From the NCBI GenBank assembly GCA_964451605.1, contig CAYVJA010000078.1, positions 1 to 9,348 of the forward strand: a stretch of 9,348 nt of DNA, in the 5' to 3' direction. Made by a program: the position numbers and the translations under genes. The stretch comes from JAQVSH01 sp964451605 (GTDB taxonomy: Bacteria; Bacteroidota; Bacteroidia; Bacteroidales; UBA4181). Below, piece after piece: positions 6,831 to 9,348 of this stretch (positions within the stretch are counted from its first letter, which is position 1; each line of letters starts with the position of its first letter). The notes under the pieces are model-generated. The model was not told the origin of the DNA and searched no databases. It saw nothing but the letters and a program-made list of their open reading frames with translations.

Positions 6831-7586
6831 TTAGAGCGTTTTCAGTGTTCCGGTCTTCTGTACCAACATACAGTAGTAGTTGGGCTTGATGCCCCGAAGG
6901 TAAGGAACAGCACGTATCAGAAAGCTTTTGATCCGAAAAAGCCATTTGGCCAACGGCTTACCGGCAAAATTGGCTTTTACAAAGTCGGAACCGAAAAAGC
7001 CGCACTTTTCGCGAATTAGTGAATAACCCTCCGAAAAGAGCAGAAACCGGAAGAGGCCCGGAGTAAAGATGTTGATATGGCCATAGCTGCAGAAATGGTC
7101 GACCTTCTTATCGACATAAAAGCCGAAATCGATGGGTACCTCGTACATCTGTTGCCTGGATACCCGCCCGATTTCTCGGATAAGCGCCCGCGGATACTCC
7201 ACGTGTTCAACCACATGCGAACAGTAGGCCAGATCGAAAAAACCATCGGGATAAGGCAAATGATACCCGTCGAACGCAATCACCTCCTTCAGCGAAGGGA
7301 TGGCTTTCAATTTTGCCTGCTGCACAGCGGTCTCGGAGATATCGGCGCCATACAAATTTTGCGAAAAACCCTGTTCCGACAAAAATCCGAGAATACTGCC
7401 ATCGCCACAACCCACCTCCAACACCTTGTCTGCCTGCTTAACCCCCGCCATCTCCACTACATTCATGGCTTTGGTCCGGGCTGCCAGATGGCGCCATCGC
7501 AAAAAGGCATCGCTTTTGGGCTTGTCGTACTGTTGTTGATAAGCCTGCACCAGGGCATTGTCCGAACCAAGAGGCGTATTATTCAT
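6831..7586 (-). CDS. Class I SAM-dependent methyltransferase
   Basis: This 251-residue cytoplasmic protein has a Rossmann-type methyltransferase core. Motif I is VLEVGCGDG (55-63), the acidic residue at the end of strand 2 is Asp82 in YGADIS, and motif post-II is FDLAYCSHVVEHVEYP (117-132), as in the UbiE/Methyltransf_11 group. The C-terminal third (about 150-251) contains FCSYGHINIFTP and a basic, hydrophobic tail that may bind membrane or substrate. The ATG overlaps the end of the kinase gene by 8 bases (7579-7586), so translation is probably coupled. It sits between a signalling kinase and an exported lyase. The substrate is not recognisable and could be a sugar, lipid or protein. Confidence 0.85.
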   Translation of the reverse strand: MNNTPLGSDNALVQAYQQQYDKPKSDAFLRWRHLAARTKAMNVVEMAGVKQADKVLEVGCGDGSILGFLSEQGFSQNLYGADISETAVQQAKLKAIPSLKEVIAFDGYHLPYPDGFFDLAYCSHVVEHVEYPRALIREIGRVSRQQMYEVPIDFGFYVDKKVDHFCSYGHINIFTPGLFRFLLFSEGYSLIREKCGFFGSDFVKANFAGKPLAKWLFRIKSFLIRAVPYLRGIKPNYYCMLVQKTGTLKTL

Positions 7587-8715
7587 TCAGAGGGATGGTA
7601 AAGAAAAAGGTAGTGCCTTTCCCCAGTTCGGAGGTAAACCAAATCTGACCGCCGGAGGCTTCAACCAGCTGCTTGCAGAGTTGCAGCCCAATCCCGGAAC
7701 CCTTCTCCTTCATGGTTCCGTACGTGGTAAAGGTGCCCTTCTGACCAAAAACCTTATCGGTATCCTCGGGTGCAATACCCCTTCCCTGATCGGCCACCGA
7801 AAGGGTAACCTCCGTTTGGGAGTATTCGCCTCTTACCGTAATGGTATCGGAAGGGTTACTGAATTTAATCGCGTTCGAAAAGAGGTTACGCAATACGGTC
7901 TTAATCATCTCGGTGTCGATTAATACCTCGGGAAAGGGTTCGGAAAACTCCGTTGCGATAGCCACCTTCTTCATCATTGCCTGCGACTGAACCCCCGAGA
8001 TCACCACATCTATCAGCTCCTTCACATTAGAGTTGCGTTTTTCGACCGCCATCTTACCCAATTGGGTCTTAGTCCATTTCAGCAGATTATCGAGCAACTC
8101 ATAGGCATCGGTCGAAGTTTTGGTAATCAGATCTATCACCTCGGTAACCTCCGGAGTGAGCGTACTTTTATCAACCAACAAATCGAGCGTTTCGCAGAGC
8201 ATTTTAGTGGTACCGATAGGCGAACGCAAATCGTGCGAAATAATGGAGTAGAGCATATCGCGCGAACGGATGGTGCTCTCCAGATCCTCCTTCTGACTAA
8301 GAATGGTGCGGTGCGCAGCCAACAGTCGCAACTGATTCTGAATCCGAACCAAAAGTTCCTCCTTACGGAACGGTTTTGTGATAAAATCGACTGCACCCAG
8401 CTGAAATCCCTTTACAATACTGGCTGAATCGTTGAGCGCTGTAAGAAAAATAGCTGCGATATGGCGGGTGGCCGGATTTTTCTTCATGATCTCGAGCACT
8501 TCGAAACCGTTAAGCCCCGGCATCATTACATCGAGCAGAACCAAATCGGGCAGTTCCGATTCAATATAGGAGATAGCCTCCACAGGATCAGTATAATGGC
8601 GGGTTCGATAGCCCTCCTTTTTCAGAATGGCCTCGAGCAGCAGAACATTCGATAAGATATCATCGACTATCAACAGATTAAAGTCGGACGGAACAACTAA
8701 TTCATCTTCAGCCAT
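7579..8715 (-). CDS. Inverted-hybrid histidine kinase (receiver, then HisKA and HATPase)
   Basis: I start this gene at ATG 8715 (378 residues). An in-frame GTG at 8754 would add 13 residues but sits at or before the transcription start implied by the promoter. The N-terminal receiver domain (about 11-130) has acidic residues Asp18/Asp19, phosphoacceptor Asp62 in LLDVMMPG, Thr92 and Lys114 in TKPF. A short coiled-coil-like linker leads to a HisKA domain with His161 in ISHDLRSP. The ATPase domain has the N-box around Asn281, G1 DQGRG (309-313) and G2 GSGIG (339-343). All catalytic residues are present. There is no transmembrane or PAS/GAF sensor domain, so input probably comes by phosphorylation of the receiver or by protein contact. 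It is the first gene of the operon with the methyltransferase, lyase and isomerase-like genes. Confidence 0.9.
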   Translation of the reverse strand: MAEDELVVPSDFNLLIVDDILSNVLLLEAILKKEGYRTRHYTDPVEAISYIESELPDLVLLDVMMPGLNGFEVLEIMKKNPATRHIAAIFLTALNDSASIVKGFQLGAVDFITKPFRKEELLVRIQNQLRLLAAHRTILSQKEDLESTIRSRDMLYSIISHDLRSPIGTTKMLCETLDLLVDKSTLTPEVTEVIDLITKTSTDAYELLDNLLKWTKTQLGKMAVEKRNSNVKELIDVVISGVQSQAMMKKVAIATEFSEPFPEVLIDTEMIKTVLRNLFSNAIKFSNPSDTITVRGEYSQTEVTLSVADQGRGIAPEDTDKVFGQKGTFTTYGTMKEKGSGIGLQLCKQLVEASGGQIWFTSELGKGTTFFFTIPLNE

Positions 8716-8729
8716 AAGACGCCGTGATA

Positions 8730-8743
8730 AGGTTAAAAAACCT
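8730..8743 (-). promoter_or_regulatory. Hairpin in the kinase 5' leader
   Basis: On the minus strand AGGTT-TTTT-AACCT is a perfect 5-bp stem with a 4-base loop, ending 14 bases before the kinase ATG. It falls within the short leader expected from the promoter at 8756-8763 and could affect ribosome access. The stem is short and could be chance. Confidence 0.35.
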
Positions 8744-8755
8744 GTTCGAATCACG

Positions 8756-8763
8756 CAAATTTA
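8756..8763 (-). promoter_or_regulatory. Bacteroidota-type -7 promoter element for the kinase operon
   Basis: Read on the minus strand this is TAAATTTG, an exact match to the Bacteroidota -7 consensus TAnnTTTG. The predicted transcript start is near 8750, giving a leader of about 35 bases before ATG 8715. The -33 TTTG element is weak: only TTCT/CTTC-like bases lie at the right distance. Confidence 0.55.
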
Positions 8764-8835
8764 ACAAAAAGCACAGATTGCAGAAGAACCGGCTAAAGAA
8801 TTTCGAGCCATTCAACCCATAGCAACCACAATTAT

Positions 8836-8868
8836 TTTGTAAGGAATCTTCGAAAATCACTATATTTG
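8836..8868 (+). promoter_or_regulatory. Bacteroidota-type promoter for the response regulator
   Basis: TTTG at 8836-8839 and TATATTTG at 8861-8868 match the Bacteroidota -33 (TTTG) and -7 (TAnnTTTG) elements, with a 21-base spacer within the usual range. The transcript should start near 8873, about 38 bases before the chosen ATG. It is back to back with the kinase promoter within a 195-base divergent region. Confidence 0.75.
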
Positions 8869-8910
8869 AAAAATAATATACCCCCGTTTCCCGACTAATT
8901 GCTACTCTTG

Positions 8911-9318
8911 ATGACTTCACAAGCTTCCTCGTCCGGCCCTCTTAACGATACAGGAACCGATCCTCGTAAACGGATATTGATTGCTGAAGATACCGACAGT
9001 AACTATATGTTACTGGAAATTCTGTTGAGGAAACACTACACACTCGAACGCGCCTGCGACGGCCTTGAGGCAGTAGAAAAGGCAAAAAACCAACCCTACG
9101 ACCTGATATTAATGGACATTCGGATGCCCCACCTGAATGGTATAGAGGCTACACGCGCCATTCGGGAATTCAACACCGTTCTGCCCATTATTGCACAGAC
9201 TGCCAATGCATTCGACACCGACCGGGAGGCAGCCCTCTCTGCCGGGTGTAACGATTTTATTACCAAGCCTATCGGGTTTGAAGCCCTAAACGCCCTCATC
9301 AAAAAATATATCCTGTAA
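8911..9318 (+). CDS. Single-domain CheY-like response regulator
   Basis: I choose ATG 8911 (135 residues) rather than an in-frame TTG at 8899. The chain is a polar N-terminal tail (about 1-19) followed by one receiver domain. It has acidic Glu26/Asp27, phosphoacceptor Asp69 in LILMDIRMP, Thr97 in AQTANA, and Lys119 in FITKP, so it should be phosphorylatable. There is no output domain. The sequence resembles the C-terminal receivers of hybrid kinases. It is divergent from the receiver-kinase gene and is the obvious phosphotransfer partner, passing a signal by protein contact rather than by DNA binding. Confidence 0.9.
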   Translation: MTSQASSSGPLNDTGTDPRKRILIAEDTDSNYMLLEILLRKHYTLERACDGLEAVEKAKNQPYDLILMDIRMPHLNGIEATRAIREFNTVLPIIAQTANAFDTDREAALSAGCNDFITKPIGFEALNALIKKYIL

Positions 9319-9329
9319 AAGCCCGTCGT

Positions 9330-9348
9330 ATGAAAATGATTCTTGTTG
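9330..9348 (+). CDS. Possible start of the next gene, cut by the window end
   Basis: An ATG 11 bases after the response regulator stop opens an in-frame stretch reading MKMILV before the window ends. The spacing and hydrophobic start fit a downstream operon gene, but six codons are too few to identify it. Confidence 0.35.

Noticed and set aside
6805..6945. N-terminal extension of the lyase to 6945
   Set aside because: It would overlap the methyltransferase coding end and bury the signal peptide 47 residues inside the protein.
7077..7601. Plus-strand 174-residue open frame opposite the methyltransferase
   Set aside because: It is the shadow of a gene with clear SAM-binding motifs and has no motif of its own.

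Overview
The window looks like a piece of a Bacteroidota (probably Bacteroidales) chromosome with balanced base composition. The evidence is two Bacteroidota-type promoter elements (TTTG and TAnnTTTG) between divergent genes near the right end, start codons without a clear Shine-Dalgarno sequence, and a gene set of exported carbohydrate-active enzymes. No rRNA, tRNA, CRISPR array, transposase or phage gene was seen.

Layout from left to right. A mosaic of short repeats (1-106) runs straight into the start codon of an OFA-type major facilitator transporter (+, 107-1345). It converges, with 14 bases between stop codons, on a large exported protein (-, 1360-3669) made of an N-terminal alpha/beta-hydrolase-like domain that seems to have lost its catalytic triad, a serine-rich linker, and two intact SGNH/GDSL hydrolase domains. 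A second copy of the mosaic repeat, in the same orientation relative to the gene it precedes and carrying a perfect 22-bp palindrome, lies upstream of that gene. A strong minus-strand terminator (3832-3902) separates it from the next unit.

The second half is a probable four-gene minus-strand operon: an inverted-hybrid histidine kinase (receiver first, then kinase; 8715-7579), a class I SAM methyltransferase overlapping it by 8 bases (7586-6831), an exported heparinase II/III-like polysaccharide lyase (6804-4903), and a Tat-exported hydroxypyruvate-isomerase-like TIM barrel (4853-3930). A single-domain response regulator (+, 8911-9318) is divergent from the kinase, and another gene may begin at 9330.

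The likely theme is exported carbohydrate breakdown: a lyase, deacetylating SGNH enzymes, a periplasmic sugar-isomerase-like protein and an organic-acid transporter, beside a signalling pair with no DNA-binding output. No substrate can be fixed from sequence alone. The strongest leads are the gene-oriented mosaic repeats, the esterase-like domain without its catalytic residues fused to tandem SGNH domains, and the sensorless kinase at the head of a lyase operon.
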